A stretch of DNA of 33,795 nucleotides from Chitinophagaceae bacterium UBA2467 (lineage in GTDB: Bacteria > Bacteroidota > Bacteroidia > Chitinophagales > Chitinophagaceae), in contig DDPN01000161.1 in the NCBI GenBank assembly GCA_002342205.1, positions 5,501 to 39,295 on the forward strand. The letters run 5' to 3'. The translations under genes were made by a program, and so were the position numbers. Of this stretch, positions 23,088-32,176 are shown in pieces. Position 1 is the stretch's first letter. Each line of letters opens with the position of its first letter. The notes under the pieces were generated by a model that saw only the letters and a program-made list of their open reading frames with translations, did no database searches and had not been told where the DNA came from.

Positions 23088-24368
23088 ATGGAAACAACCA
23101 GAGACATACGATTGACCGAGCTCCGGAATAGTTTTACCACGGAACGTTTGTTGCAAAAAACAAAGGGTGATAAAGTTATTTGGGCCTTGGTAGTGCTACT
23201 TACCTTAGTTTCCTTGTTAGCAGTGTATAGTGCTACAGGCTCGCTTGCCTACAAATTTTATAAGGGTAATACAGAAGTTTATTTATTCAAACAGGTTGCA
23301 TTTATTCTTGGAGGACTTCTCGTGATCTATGTGGCGCATCTGGTTAATTACACGTTTTATTCAAAGGCAGCACGAATCGTTTATCTGGTTTCAATTCCAC
23401 TTTTAGTCTACACGTTGTTTTTTGGCGTAACAATGAATGAGGGAAGTCGCTGGATTCGATTGCCCTTGATTAATATGACAGTTCAAACCTCTGACCTGGC
23501 AAAACTCGCTTTATTCATGTATCTGGCTCGGTTACTTAGTAAGCGGCAAGATATGATTAAGGAGTTTAAAAAAGGCTATTTGATGGTTATCTGGCCCGTT
23601 GCGGTTACCTGCTTATTGATTGCTCCTGCCAATTTATCTACTGCATTACTCTTGGGTGCTAGTTGCTTATTGTTATTATTTATTGGAAGAGCGAGTACAA
23701 AACATTTATTAATTACCGTAGGACTGGCTTTTATTCCTATTACAATGCTGATTGCTGCTGCTGTTGTTAAACACCAGCAAGAAGAACCTGATGAGCCTAT
23801 CACTGTTGTGAAAAAAGAAGAAGGAGCATTGACAAGGCGTGTGGACACTTGGGTTAGTCGAGTTGAAAGTTTTATCTATGGTAGCACGGATGTTGATACC
23901 GATGAGTACCAAGTTAATCAAGCAAAAATTGCGGTTTCAAAAGGAGGATTGTTGGGTGTGGGACCAGGAAATAGTACTACACGCGACTTTTTACCACAGG
24001 CCTACAATGATTTTATTTATGCAATTATCATAGAGGAGTATGGTTTGTTGGGAGGAGGCTTTATAGTATTTGTGTATCTGGTGTTTCTCTATCGGTGCAT
24101 ACGAATATTTAAGCGTTGTCCATTTGCCTTTGGCGCATTTCTGGCATTAGGACTAAGCTTTACACTGGTCATTCAGGCATTAGCTAACATGGCTGTAACA
24201 GTCAATTTGTTTCCTGTTACAGGTGTTACGTTGCCATTGGTCAGTATGGGAGGAAGCAGCTTCATCTTTACCTGTTTAGCAATTGGAATCATTTTGAGTG
24301 TGGCACGAAATGTAGAACAATTAGAGGGGAAAGATAAAGAGGGAGATGCAAAGGCAGTGGCAGCATGA
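23088..24368 (+). CDS. ftsW: Septal peptidoglycan glycosyltransferase FtsW (SEDS)
   Basis: The 426-residue polytopic SEDS protein polymerises lipid II at the septum with its partner FtsI. Visible are ATGSLAYKF, NEGSRWIRLPLINMTVQTSDLAKLALFMYLAR, the large extracytoplasmic loop with QVNQAKIAVSKGGLLGVGPG, then DFIYAIIIEEYGLLGGGF and PVTGVTLPLVSMGGSSFIFT. Motif order and the PVTG-to-SMGGSS end are diagnostic for FtsW/RodA; the dcw position points to FtsW. Its stop overlaps the murG ATG in ATGA. Confidence 0.96.
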   Translation: METTRDIRLTELRNSFTTERLLQKTKGDKVIWALVVLLTLVSLLAVYSATGSLAYKFYKGNTEVYLFKQVAFILGGLLVIYVAHLVNYTFYSKAARIVYLVSIPLLVYTLFFGVTMNEGSRWIRLPLINMTVQTSDLAKLALFMYLARLLSKRQDMIKEFKKGYLMVIWPVAVTCLLIAPANLSTALLLGASCLLLLFIGRASTKHLLITVGLAFIPITMLIAAAVVKHQQEEPDEPITVVKKEEGALTRRVDTWVSRVESFIYGSTDVDTDEYQVNQAKIAVSKGGLLGVGPGNSTTRDFLPQAYNDFIYAIIIEEYGLLGGGFIVFVYLVFLYRCIRIFKRCPFAFGAFLALGLSFTLVIQALANMAVTVNLFPVTGVTLPLVSMGGSSFIFTCLAIGIILSVARNVEQLEGKDKEGDAKAVAA

Positions 24369-25459
24369 GCAGACGAATCATTATAGCGGGAGGCGGGACA
24401 GGGGGGCATATTTTTCCGGCATTAGCTATTGCTGGTGCATTGAAAAAAATGGATTCGTCTATTGAAATTCTCTTTGTAGGCGCAAAGGGAAAAATGGAAA
24501 TGGAAAAAATTCCGCAAGCGGGTTATCCCATCGAGGGACTCGATATAGCGGGTTTCAATAGAAGCTCTTTGATAAAGAATATTGGACTTCCCTGGAAACT
24601 GCTTAAAAGTTTTTGGCAGGTCAGAAAAGTATTGCGTCAATTTAAACCTGATGCCGTACTAGGTGTGGGTGGTTACTCAAGTTATCCTGTTCTACGATTA
24701 GCGCAGGTAAAAGGTATCCCTACATTTCTGCACGAGGCAAATTCTTATGCAGGTCGAAGCAACCAGTTGTTGGCTAAAAAAGTGAATTGTGTTTTTGCAG
24801 GTGTTTTGGGACTAGATCGATTTTTCCCAGCTGAAAAGGTTTGTTACACAGGCAATCCGGTAAGAGATGTTATTACGCAGCCTTTGCCAAGTTTGGAAGA
24901 GAGTCGTAAGCACTTTAAGCTGGATTCAAATCGACCAACCTTATTAGTTGTTGGTGGAAGCTTAGGGGCCCGTTCCATTAATGAAGCCATCAGCAATGGA
25001 TTGGACCGATTATTAGCTGCTAATATCCAGGTGATTTGGCAAACAGGAAAACCCTTCGCATCACAAGCTGAAAAAGTTTGTAGTGGTAAGCAAGGTGTTT
25101 GGACGGGCGCATTCATTCAGCAGATGGAAATGGCTTATGCTGCATCCACGCTCATTGTTGCACGAGCAGGTGCGATGACCGTTGCAGAAATAGCAGTTGT
25201 AGCCAAGCCAGCCATTTTTATTCCGTTTCCGCATGCGGCCGAAGATCATCAAACCGCAAATGCAATGCAGTTAGTAAAGCGTCAAGCTGGGTTATTGATT
25301 GCTGATCATGAGGCAGCGACGCAATTGGTTTCTGCAGTAATTGAATTGTGTAGTGACGAAGAAAAACGCAAACAAATGACAGAACAAATTCGGCCATTAG
25401 GAATTCGAGATGCTGGTCAACGTGTTGCAGTCGAGTTATTGAAAAGGATAAAGGCTTAA
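24365..25459 (+). CDS. murG: Lipid II synthase MurG
   Basis: The 364-residue GT28-type glycosyltransferase adds GlcNAc to lipid I on the inner face of the membrane. It shows GGGTGGHIFPALA (9-21), GVGGYSSYPVL, HEANSYAGRSNQLLAKK, YTGNPVR, VVGGSLGARSINEA and ARAGAMTVAEIAVVAKPAIFIPFPHAAEDHQTANA (UDP-GlcNAc site). It overlaps ftsW by 4 bases and murC by 1 base, implying translational coupling. Confidence 0.97.
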   Translation: MSRRIIIAGGGTGGHIFPALAIAGALKKMDSSIEILFVGAKGKMEMEKIPQAGYPIEGLDIAGFNRSSLIKNIGLPWKLLKSFWQVRKVLRQFKPDAVLGVGGYSSYPVLRLAQVKGIPTFLHEANSYAGRSNQLLAKKVNCVFAGVLGLDRFFPAEKVCYTGNPVRDVITQPLPSLEESRKHFKLDSNRPTLLVVGGSLGARSINEAISNGLDRLLAANIQVIWQTGKPFASQAEKVCSGKQGVWTGAFIQQMEMAYAASTLIVARAGAMTVAEIAVVAKPAIFIPFPHAAEDHQTANAMQLVKRQAGLLIADHEAATQLVSAVIELCSDEEKRKQMTEQIRPLGIRDAGQRVAVELLKRIKA

Positions 25460-26871
25460 TGAAACAGATAGTCGTAAATACAGATTTGCTGCGGAGTCCA
25501 TTCAAGGGTACTGAGGGGATTGATCAGATCTGTTTTGTAGGTATTGGTGGAATTGGCATGAGTGCATTAGCTCGATTTTTTTTAGAAAGAGGAATTAGAG
25601 TAAGTGGATATGATAAAACCAGAACGGCGCTGACTCAACAATTGGAAAAGCAGGGAATGAACATTCATTATGAAGATCAAATTGAGAATGTTGATAAAGA
25701 GGCGACTGTTGTAGTCTATACTCCCGCTATACCAGGGGATCATCAAGAGTTGAACTGGTATAAAAAAAATGGGTATACAGTATGGAAGCGAAGTGATTTG
25801 CTTCAACGTATAACTGATAGCTCTTTGAACATTTGTATTGCAGGAACACATGGTAAAACTACCACTAGCACATTGGTAGCGCATATCCTTCGGGATAGCC
25901 AAATGGGTTGCAATGCTTTTTTAGGAGGAATTGCGAGTAACTACGAAACTAACTACTGGAGTAGTAGGACTAATTGCTGTGTGGTGGAAGCAGATGAATA
26001 TGACCGTAGCTTTTTGAAGTTGAAGCCGCAGGTTGCTGTCATCACAGCGATGGATCCAGATCATTTAGATATCTATGGTACTGCAGCAGAGATGGAGGAA
26101 GCTTTTTTGCAGTTCAGCAGTTTGGTGGCACCCGATGGACTGTTGATTTACAAAAAAGGTTTAAAGCGTGCAACAGAGCTACGGGCTAAGCAGCTATGCA
26201 GTTATCATCTGAGTGACACAACGGCGGATTGCTATGCAACAGACTTGAAAGTAGAAAAGGGTAGCTATCATTTTTCTGTTCATGTGTGTGGTAAAACACT
26301 AGCTGGTTTTGAGCTTTCAATGGGTGGATTGCATAATGTAGAAAACACAGTAGCTGCAGTTTCTATTGCGAGTATGCTTGGAATTGAGGAGAGTAAGATT
26401 AAAAAAGCGGTGGCTTCATTTCGAGGTGTGCAGCGAAGATTTGAAGTAATCTGGAAAGATGCAAATCGTGTGTGGATCGATGATTATGCGCATCACCCAG
26501 CTGAGTTGCAGGCCTTGATCACAGGCGTACGTTCGTTGTATGGAAGTAAAAAATGTACAATCATTTTTCAGCCGCATCTGTACACGCGAACAAGAGACTT
26601 GGCCAAGGAGTTTGGCGAGGCTTTATCAGGTGCGGATGAGGTGATTTTGTTGCCCATTTATCCTGCAAGAGAATTACCCATTGAGGGAGTGAGTAGTGAG
26701 TTGATTAAGCAAAATATAAATGACAAACCGGTATCACTCTTTGATAAGAATCAAGTGTTGAGCTGGTTTACTGAAGAAATGAAAAAAGAAAACGAACAAA
26801 ACATAATTATAACAGCAGGGGCTGGTGATATTGACCAGTTACTGCCAACTATGAAAAATATAATAAGGTAG
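25459..26871 (+). CDS. murC: UDP-MurNAc:L-alanine ligase
   Basis: The 470-residue first Mur ligase of the pathway begins with a UDP-binding domain (ICFVGIGGIGMSALARFFLE), then ATP loop GTHGKTT (129-135), VVEADEYDRSFLKL, ITAMDPDHLDIYG, IDDYAHHPAELQAL and FQPHLYTRTRDL. Length is normal and there is no fused ddl. The ATG shares a base with the murG stop (TAATG). Confidence 0.97.
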   Translation: MKQIVVNTDLLRSPFKGTEGIDQICFVGIGGIGMSALARFFLERGIRVSGYDKTRTALTQQLEKQGMNIHYEDQIENVDKEATVVVYTPAIPGDHQELNWYKKNGYTVWKRSDLLQRITDSSLNICIAGTHGKTTTSTLVAHILRDSQMGCNAFLGGIASNYETNYWSSRTNCCVVEADEYDRSFLKLKPQVAVITAMDPDHLDIYGTAAEMEEAFLQFSSLVAPDGLLIYKKGLKRATELRAKQLCSYHLSDTTADCYATDLKVEKGSYHFSVHVCGKTLAGFELSMGGLHNVENTVAAVSIASMLGIEESKIKKAVASFRGVQRRFEVIWKDANRVWIDDYAHHPAELQALITGVRSLYGSKKCTIIFQPHLYTRTRDLAKEFGEALSGADEVILLPIYPARELPIEGVSSELIKQNINDKPVSLFDKNQVLSWFTEEMKKENEQNIIITAGAGDIDQLLPTMKNIIR

Positions 26872-26873
26872 CG

Positions 26874-27863
26874 TTGAAAATAAAGAGAATTATACAGCGA
26901 ATTTTATTTTTCCTTTTCTGGATAGGAATTGGAACAGGCATGACGTTATTACTGGTCGCTGCAATTGGCCGTCGTAATAAAGAGCGATTCCGTTCTTATA
27001 CGATTGAAATCCAAGGGCACTATGGCGGTGCATTTTTAACGCAGGATTCTGTGGCCAGCTTATTACAAAGTCATACTGCAGGTGTGAGGGGAGAGTTGCT
27101 TTCGCTATTTAATATGCAGCAAGTTGAAATGAAATTGCAGCAACACCCATGGGTTCGAAAAGCACAACTCTATTTTGATAATCAGGATATTCTTCATGTA
27201 CGAATTATAGAAAAGAAACCACTCGCACGCGTATTTACGCAAAATGGAGCATCTAGTTATTTGGATGAGAGGGGTCAGCTGATGCCACTTGCTAGTTTCC
27301 GTACTGTAAAGGTTCCAGTCTTCACAGGCATTCCCGATAGTGCGGGGGTAAAAAATAAGGATAGCCTGCTACTCATTCAAATGCGTGATATGGCGCAGCT
27401 GATTGTTAATGATAGTTTTTGGAACGCACAAGTGGCACAGATTGATCGAACAGTTGATCAGAATTGGGAACTGGTACCGGTTGTAGGTGATCATATTGTG
27501 AAATTGGGTCAAGCAACTGATTTTCCTGCACAATTAAAAAAGTTATTCATCTTTTATAAGCAAGTATTGGTGAAGTCAGGGTTTAATCGATATCGAACCG
27601 TTGATCTCCGATTCGATAACCAAGTAGTAGCCGGTTATGGAGTGGGTCCACAGGTTGATTCCATCCAATTGCGAAAAAGTGTACAGCAACTCTTACAGCA
27701 ATCTCGTTTGGCAGATCTGGATACTTCAATTCGTTATTTGCCAAAGCCTTTGCAGCCATTGTTGAAAGATGATACCATTTCCGTTACTACCGAGTTAAAA
27801 AATAGTTTACCAATCGATACATCTGTTAGTATACAAAAACCCACAAAAAAAATAAACAACTAA
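26874..27863 (+). CDS. ftsQ: Cell division protein FtsQ/DivIB-like
   Basis: The 329-residue bitopic protein has a short basic N-terminus (KIKRIIQR), a TM segment of about 22 residues and an extracytoplasmic POTRA-like part (LTQDSVASLL, QHPWVRKAQLYFDNQDILHVRIIEKKPLARVF). A beta domain and a low-complexity polar tail follow. It links FtsBL and FtsWI in the divisome. The start is TTG at 26874, 2 bases after murC; the first ATG (26941) would delete most of the TM segment, so TTG is preferred. Position before ftsA supports the call, since FtsQ sequences diverge strongly. Confidence 0.88.
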   Translation: MKIKRIIQRILFFLFWIGIGTGMTLLLVAAIGRRNKERFRSYTIEIQGHYGGAFLTQDSVASLLQSHTAGVRGELLSLFNMQQVEMKLQQHPWVRKAQLYFDNQDILHVRIIEKKPLARVFTQNGASSYLDERGQLMPLASFRTVKVPVFTGIPDSAGVKNKDSLLLIQMRDMAQLIVNDSFWNAQVAQIDRTVDQNWELVPVVGDHIVKLGQATDFPAQLKKLFIFYKQVLVKSGFNRYRTVDLRFDNQVVAGYGVGPQVDSIQLRKSVQQLLQQSRLADLDTSIRYLPKPLQPLLKDDTISVTTELKNSLPIDTSVSIQKPTKKINN

Positions 27864-27874
27864 AAAACATCCCT

Positions 27875-29251
27875 ATGAACAACCAAAATCCCATCATTGT
27901 AGGTCTTGATATTGGGACAACCAAGATTGCAGTGATTGCCGGCCGTAAAAACGAGTTTGGCAAATTGGAGATCCTTGGATTTGGTAAAGCCAATTCCAAT
28001 GGTGTCAAACATGGTCAGGTCCTAAATATTGATGAGACCATTAAAGCTATTCGTACCGCACTCGACAACTGCTTTGCCTCTAATCCAAATTTGGAAATTG
28101 GCGAGGTGTATGTGGGAATTGCAGGTCACCACATCAAAAGTTTACAGACGCGCGGAGATATGGTACGCCACCGTACGGATGAAGAGGTTACACAAAAAGA
28201 AATTGATAAGTTGATTGATGATCAGTACAAGACCTATATCCCTGCTGGTGATCAAATCATCGATGTAATTCCGCAAGAGTTTACAGTTGATAATATTCCA
28301 AACATTGCCAATCCGATTGGTTATGGAGGAGTAAAAATTGGAGCTAATTTCCATATCATCACGGGAGATAAAAATGCAATTAGAAATATCAACCGTAGTG
28401 TTGAAAAGGCAGGCTTGTTTACTAAAGATCTAGTGTTACAGCCACTTGCTTCCTCAGCAGCTGTAATGGGACAAGAAGACTTAGAGGCGGGAGTAGCAAT
28501 TGTAGACATTGGGGGTGGTACAACTGACCTTGCCGTATTCAATGAGGGGATACTCAAGCATACAGCCGTGATACCATTTGCAGGTGAAAATATCACGAAT
28601 GATATCAAATCAGGATTAGGGGTATTGCGTACACAGGCGGAACAAATGAAAGTGCAGTTTGGCTCTGCATTAGCAAATGAAGCTAAGTCAAATGCCTATA
28701 TCACTATTCCAGGATTACGCGGAATGCCTGCAAAAGAGATCAGCGTAAAAAATCTAGCTAATATCATTCAAGCTCGTATGAGTGAGATTATGGATTTTGT
28801 GACCTATCATCTCAAGCAGGTGGGATTAGATAACAAGGCACTTAATGGCGGAATCATATTAACCGGTGGAGGTTCCCAATTAAAACACCTAATTCAGCTT
28901 ACGGAGTATGTGACTGGATTGAATGCACGGATTGGATTTCCCAATGAGCATTTGGCTGCAGGGCATATTGAAGAACTGTCTAAACCAACTTACTCTACGT
29001 GTATTGGTTTGATCTTAAAGGGGTATGACGATTTTGAACATAATCGTAAAGAGTTTGATAAAGGATATAGTAAAGTTGATGTTCCTTCTAACCTGCGTAA
29101 AACAGCTAGTGGTGAATTAGAGGCAGTACCTGAAGAAACAGAAATCAGCGAAGAACAAATGAGGAAGCGCCGTAATCTAACTGGCTTCTGGAGCAAATTC
29201 AAAGACCGTATCATCGATTTGTTTAAAGAAGAAGAAGATCGTCATTTATAA
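27875..29251 (+). CDS. ftsA: Cell division protein FtsA
   Basis: The 458-residue actin-like ATPase tethers FtsZ to the membrane. It opens IIVGLDIGTTKIAVIAG (phosphate 1), has VYVGIAGHHIKS, VAIVDIGGGTTDLAVF (phosphate 2), GGIILTGGGSQL (adenosine) and a C-terminal amphipathic stretch (GFWSKFKDRIIDLFKEEE) that fits the membrane-targeting helix. The segment before it, about 50 residues, is a longer linker than in E. coli FtsA (420). It lies 11 bases after ftsQ and 41 before ftsZ. Confidence 0.97.
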   Translation: MNNQNPIIVGLDIGTTKIAVIAGRKNEFGKLEILGFGKANSNGVKHGQVLNIDETIKAIRTALDNCFASNPNLEIGEVYVGIAGHHIKSLQTRGDMVRHRTDEEVTQKEIDKLIDDQYKTYIPAGDQIIDVIPQEFTVDNIPNIANPIGYGGVKIGANFHIITGDKNAIRNINRSVEKAGLFTKDLVLQPLASSAAVMGQEDLEAGVAIVDIGGGTTDLAVFNEGILKHTAVIPFAGENITNDIKSGLGVLRTQAEQMKVQFGSALANEAKSNAYITIPGLRGMPAKEISVKNLANIIQARMSEIMDFVTYHLKQVGLDNKALNGGIILTGGGSQLKHLIQLTEYVTGLNARIGFPNEHLAAGHIEELSKPTYSTCIGLILKGYDDFEHNRKEFDKGYSKVDVPSNLRKTASGELEAVPEETEISEEQMRKRRNLTGFWSKFKDRIIDLFKEEEDRHL

Positions 29252-29292
29252 ACTACTTACTAACCCATTCAATAATTCGTAAACTAACTTCC

Positions 29293-31131
29293 ATGATTCA
29301 ATTTGATTTACCCACAGACAAATCATCTATCATTAAAGTGATTGGTGTAGGTGGTGGCGGTAGTAACGCTGTCAATTACATGTTCAATCAACATATAGAG
29401 GGAGTAAATTTTGTGATCTGTAATACAGATGCACAGGCGCTTGCTATAAGCGGAGTTCCTAACCGTGTACAACTGGGCCCCTTTTTAACACAGGGACTTG
29501 GGGCAGGAGCTAATCCCGACATTGGACGACAAGCTACTGAGGAATCGCTCGAAGAGATTCGCCGCATTTTAGAGGTGAATACTAAAATGGTATTTATCAC
29601 CGCCGGAATGGGTGGCGGAACAGGTACAGGAGGAGCGCCGATTGTTGCAAAAATTTGTAAGGAAATGGGTATTCTTACTGTGGGTATTGTAACGACTCCA
29701 TTTGCTTACGAGGGAAAGAAAAGAATGCAACAGGCCGATGAAGGAATTAGACAATTGCGCCAGCAGGTTGACACTTTATTGATCATCAGTAATGATAAAT
29801 TACGTCATCAGTTCGGCAACCTTAAAATGCGTGAAGCTTTTGAAAAAGCAGATAATGTGTTAGCTACTGCTGCACGTTGTATAACGGATGTAATCAATAG
29901 TACAGGACAAATCAACGTGGACTTTGCGGATGTATGTACTGTTATGCGTAACGGGGGTCGTGCTATCTTAGGTCATGCAGAAATGGCCGGACACAACCGC
30001 GCACAACTTGCATTAGAAGAAGCTATCAATTCTCCTTTGTTAAATGATAATGACATCTTGGGTGCAAAATGGATTTTAATCAATATCAATTCTGCACGCG
30101 GTGAACATGAATTCACAATGGATGAGGTGGAAATCATTCAAGAATTATTATTAACTAAAGCAGGTCCAAATACCGATGTTATTTTGGGAATGGGTTATGA
30201 TGATACTCTTGGCGATAAGTTAGGTATCACGCTCATTGCAACTGGTTTTGAACACAAGGACGTCATTCCACAACCCACTGTTGCTCGCGCAAAAGTTCAG
30301 GAAGAAGAAAAAATAGTAATGGTTCTAGGTCAGCCTGAAGTAAGCCCGGTTGCGGAAGTTGTTGCTCCTGTTGTAGCAGAGGAGGTTGTCAACACACCCA
30401 CAGAGGAAGTTGATGCTCCAGTTGCGCCTGAGTCGACTGCGAGCGTTGAGCCACTTACAATGGATCCATTAATGCCTACATTGGTTGAGACACAGCCTGA
30501 ACCTGTTGTTGAGTTGATCAAAGAAACGGAGGCAACTTTTTTGGCAGCTGCAGTAATTATGCCTGAGCCCGTTGCAGAAGCAGTAGCTTCTGGTGGATAT
30601 CTGGCAAAGCCTGCTAATATTTATGCATCAGCTGAAGCATCAAATGAAGAGCCTGTTTCAATGGCAGTTAGTTCTTCATCTCCAGTGATTCCAACGCAGG
30701 TTGAAGAAAAAATTGATACAGCGCCTGCGCCGCTTGCGATTATTGAGCGTGAGCCTGAGGAGGCTATGGAAATGCGACTTATTGAAAGAGAAGAAGAGGT
30801 ACTTCCTCCGTCTCCGGTTTTGTATGAATTGCATAGCGCACCAAAGCCTGAAATTGTGGAGCCTGCCCCTTTTGATGAATCAGAAGCACAGGAGCGTCGC
30901 GCTGCAGAACGTTTACAGAAGTTAAGAAATCTTTCCTTCAATGTAAATACTGCAGATCCTAACAATGAATTTGAAACAATTCCTGCGTACATCCGTCGGA
31001 ATATGGAAATGTATAATAGTAAGGCGCAGATCGAAAATTTTTACAGCAGTTATGAGGTAAAGGAGGATTCCTCTAAACAGGGTCCCATCAGCACGCTGAA
31101 TAGTTTTTTGGATGGAAAGAAGCCTGATTGA
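29293..31131 (+). CDS. ftsZ: Cell division protein FtsZ, long-linker form
   Basis: The 612-residue tubulin-like GTPase forms the Z-ring. The core shows IKVIGVGGGGSNAVNYM, the tubulin signature GGGTGTG (107-113), TPFAYEGKKRM, the synergy-loop region NVDFADVCTVM and ends near residue 320. An acidic, Pro/Val/Glu-rich linker follows to about 530, then a charged segment QERRAAERLQKLRNL and the conserved C-terminal segment PAYIRRNMEMY (near 563). About 40 more residues end in LNSFLDGKKPD. Most FtsZ proteins are 350-450 residues; the excess is the linker. It is the last gene of the dcw unit, followed by a terminator. Confidence 0.98.
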   Translation: MIQFDLPTDKSSIIKVIGVGGGGSNAVNYMFNQHIEGVNFVICNTDAQALAISGVPNRVQLGPFLTQGLGAGANPDIGRQATEESLEEIRRILEVNTKMVFITAGMGGGTGTGGAPIVAKICKEMGILTVGIVTTPFAYEGKKRMQQADEGIRQLRQQVDTLLIISNDKLRHQFGNLKMREAFEKADNVLATAARCITDVINSTGQINVDFADVCTVMRNGGRAILGHAEMAGHNRAQLALEEAINSPLLNDNDILGAKWILININSARGEHEFTMDEVEIIQELLLTKAGPNTDVILGMGYDDTLGDKLGITLIATGFEHKDVIPQPTVARAKVQEEEKIVMVLGQPEVSPVAEVVAPVVAEEVVNTPTEEVDAPVAPESTASVEPLTMDPLMPTLVETQPEPVVELIKETEATFLAAAVIMPEPVAEAVASGGYLAKPANIYASAEASNEEPVSMAVSSSSPVIPTQVEEKIDTAPAPLAIIEREPEEAMEMRLIEREEEVLPPSPVLYELHSAPKPEIVEPAPFDESEAQERRAAERLQKLRNLSFNVNTADPNNEFETIPAYIRRNMEMYNSKAQIENFYSSYEVKEDSSKQGPISTLNSFLDGKKPD

Positions 31132-31178
31132 TATTTACTTCAAAAGTGATTCAATAGTGTGGGTCTGTTTTTAGTTGT

Positions 31179-31207
31179 ACCTCCCGGTTTTGTCCGGGAG
31201 GTTTTTT
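31179..31207 (+). terminator. dcw operon intrinsic terminator
   Basis: ACCTCCCGG (31179-31187) and CCGGGAGGT (31194-31202) form a perfect 9-bp stem with a TTTTGT loop, followed by a run of T to 31207. It is the only strong terminator after mraZ. Confidence 0.93.
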
Positions 31208-31228
31208 ATGTATAGCCTCTTCTAACCG

Positions 31229-31236
31229 TACCTTTG
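31229..31236 (+). promoter_or_regulatory. -7 element of the TIGR01777-type gene
   Basis: TACCTTTG is a full TAnnTTTG match, 22 bases after the dcw terminator and 10 bases before the ATG at 31247. It is the same octamer as before menG and atpD. Confidence 0.65.
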
Positions 31237-31246
31237 TTTGTCAATT

Positions 31247-32176
31247 ATGGAAACAGTTTTAATTGCAGGTGGAACCGGTCTGGTTGGTCAGGCTTTGACA
31301 AATCAACTTTTGTCGCAAGGGGTACATGTGATTTTATTGACCCGTTCAATTTCTTCAGCCAAGAAAAAATTTTCAGAACATCCTCTTCTAGAATACGCTG
31401 TTTGGGATCCGGCAAAGAAAAGTATTGATCAAACACTATTTTCACGTGTTCAGCATATTGTCAATCTTGCCGGGGCTGGGGTTGCTGATAAACGTTGGAG
31501 TGATGCCCGAAAAAAAGAAATTTCTGAAAGTCGCATACAAGCCGGAGAATTGATTGCAGCGCAATTGCTAAATCACTCACATACTGTTAAAACCTACATA
31601 GGTGCTTCTGCTATTGGTTGGTATGGGCCCGATCCTTCTAACCATCGTGCAGGTTTTATCGAAACAGACCCTGCGTACACAGATTTTTTGGGGACTACCT
31701 GTGAAAAGTGGGAGGCTAGTGCTGCTTCGTTGCATCATATTGGAATTCGTTGTGTCACTTTTCGAATTGGGATCGTGCTGACACCAAAGGGCGGGGCACT
31801 TCGAGAGTTTTTAAAACCATTGAACTTTGGAATAGCAACTATATTAGGAACAGGCAAACAAGTGGTGAGTTGGATTCATCTCCAGGACCTGGTTTCTCTT
31901 TTTACGTTTGCCATTTACCATCCACCAGTGAAAGGTATCTATAATGCTGTAGCTCCTCAGCCTGTATCTAATCATGAATTGATTCGCACATTGGCGTGGG
32001 CACGGGGTCGGTTTTTCTTTCCTCTAAGGGTTCCTGCTTTTGTATTAAAGGTTGTGATGGGTGAAATGAGTATTGAGGTTCTCAAAAGCACAACGGTCAG
32101 TGCAGAAAAAATTTCACAGGAAGGGTTTCAATTTCGATATCCTTCTATCCGTGAAGCGCTCTCTTCTTTTTTTTAA
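31247..32176 (+). CDS. TIGR01777-family NAD(P)-dependent epimerase/oxidoreductase (YfcH-like)
   Basis: The 309-residue extended SDR protein has the nucleotide-binding VLIAGGTGLVGQAL (GxxGxxG at 8-14), VNLAGAGVADKRWS, SRIQAGELIA, the YfcH-like GASAIGWYGP and FRIGIVLTPKGGALREFL. WIHLQDLVSLFTFAI and YNAVAPQPVSNHELI then lead to the C-terminal DUF1731-like part (VPAFVLKVVMGEMSIEVLKS). The enzymatic substrate is unknown for the family. An in-frame TTG at 31238 would start within the promoter, so the ATG at 31247 is chosen. Its stop overlaps that of the convergent fadN-like gene in TTAA. Confidence 0.9.
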   Translation: METVLIAGGTGLVGQALTNQLLSQGVHVILLTRSISSAKKKFSEHPLLEYAVWDPAKKSIDQTLFSRVQHIVNLAGAGVADKRWSDARKKEISESRIQAGELIAAQLLNHSHTVKTYIGASAIGWYGPDPSNHRAGFIETDPAYTDFLGTTCEKWEASAASLHHIGIRCVTFRIGIVLTPKGGALREFLKPLNFGIATILGTGKQVVSWIHLQDLVSLFTFAIYHPPVKGIYNAVAPQPVSNHELIRTLAWARGRFFFPLRVPAFVLKVVMGEMSIEVLKSTTVSAEKISQEGFQFRYPSIREALSSFF

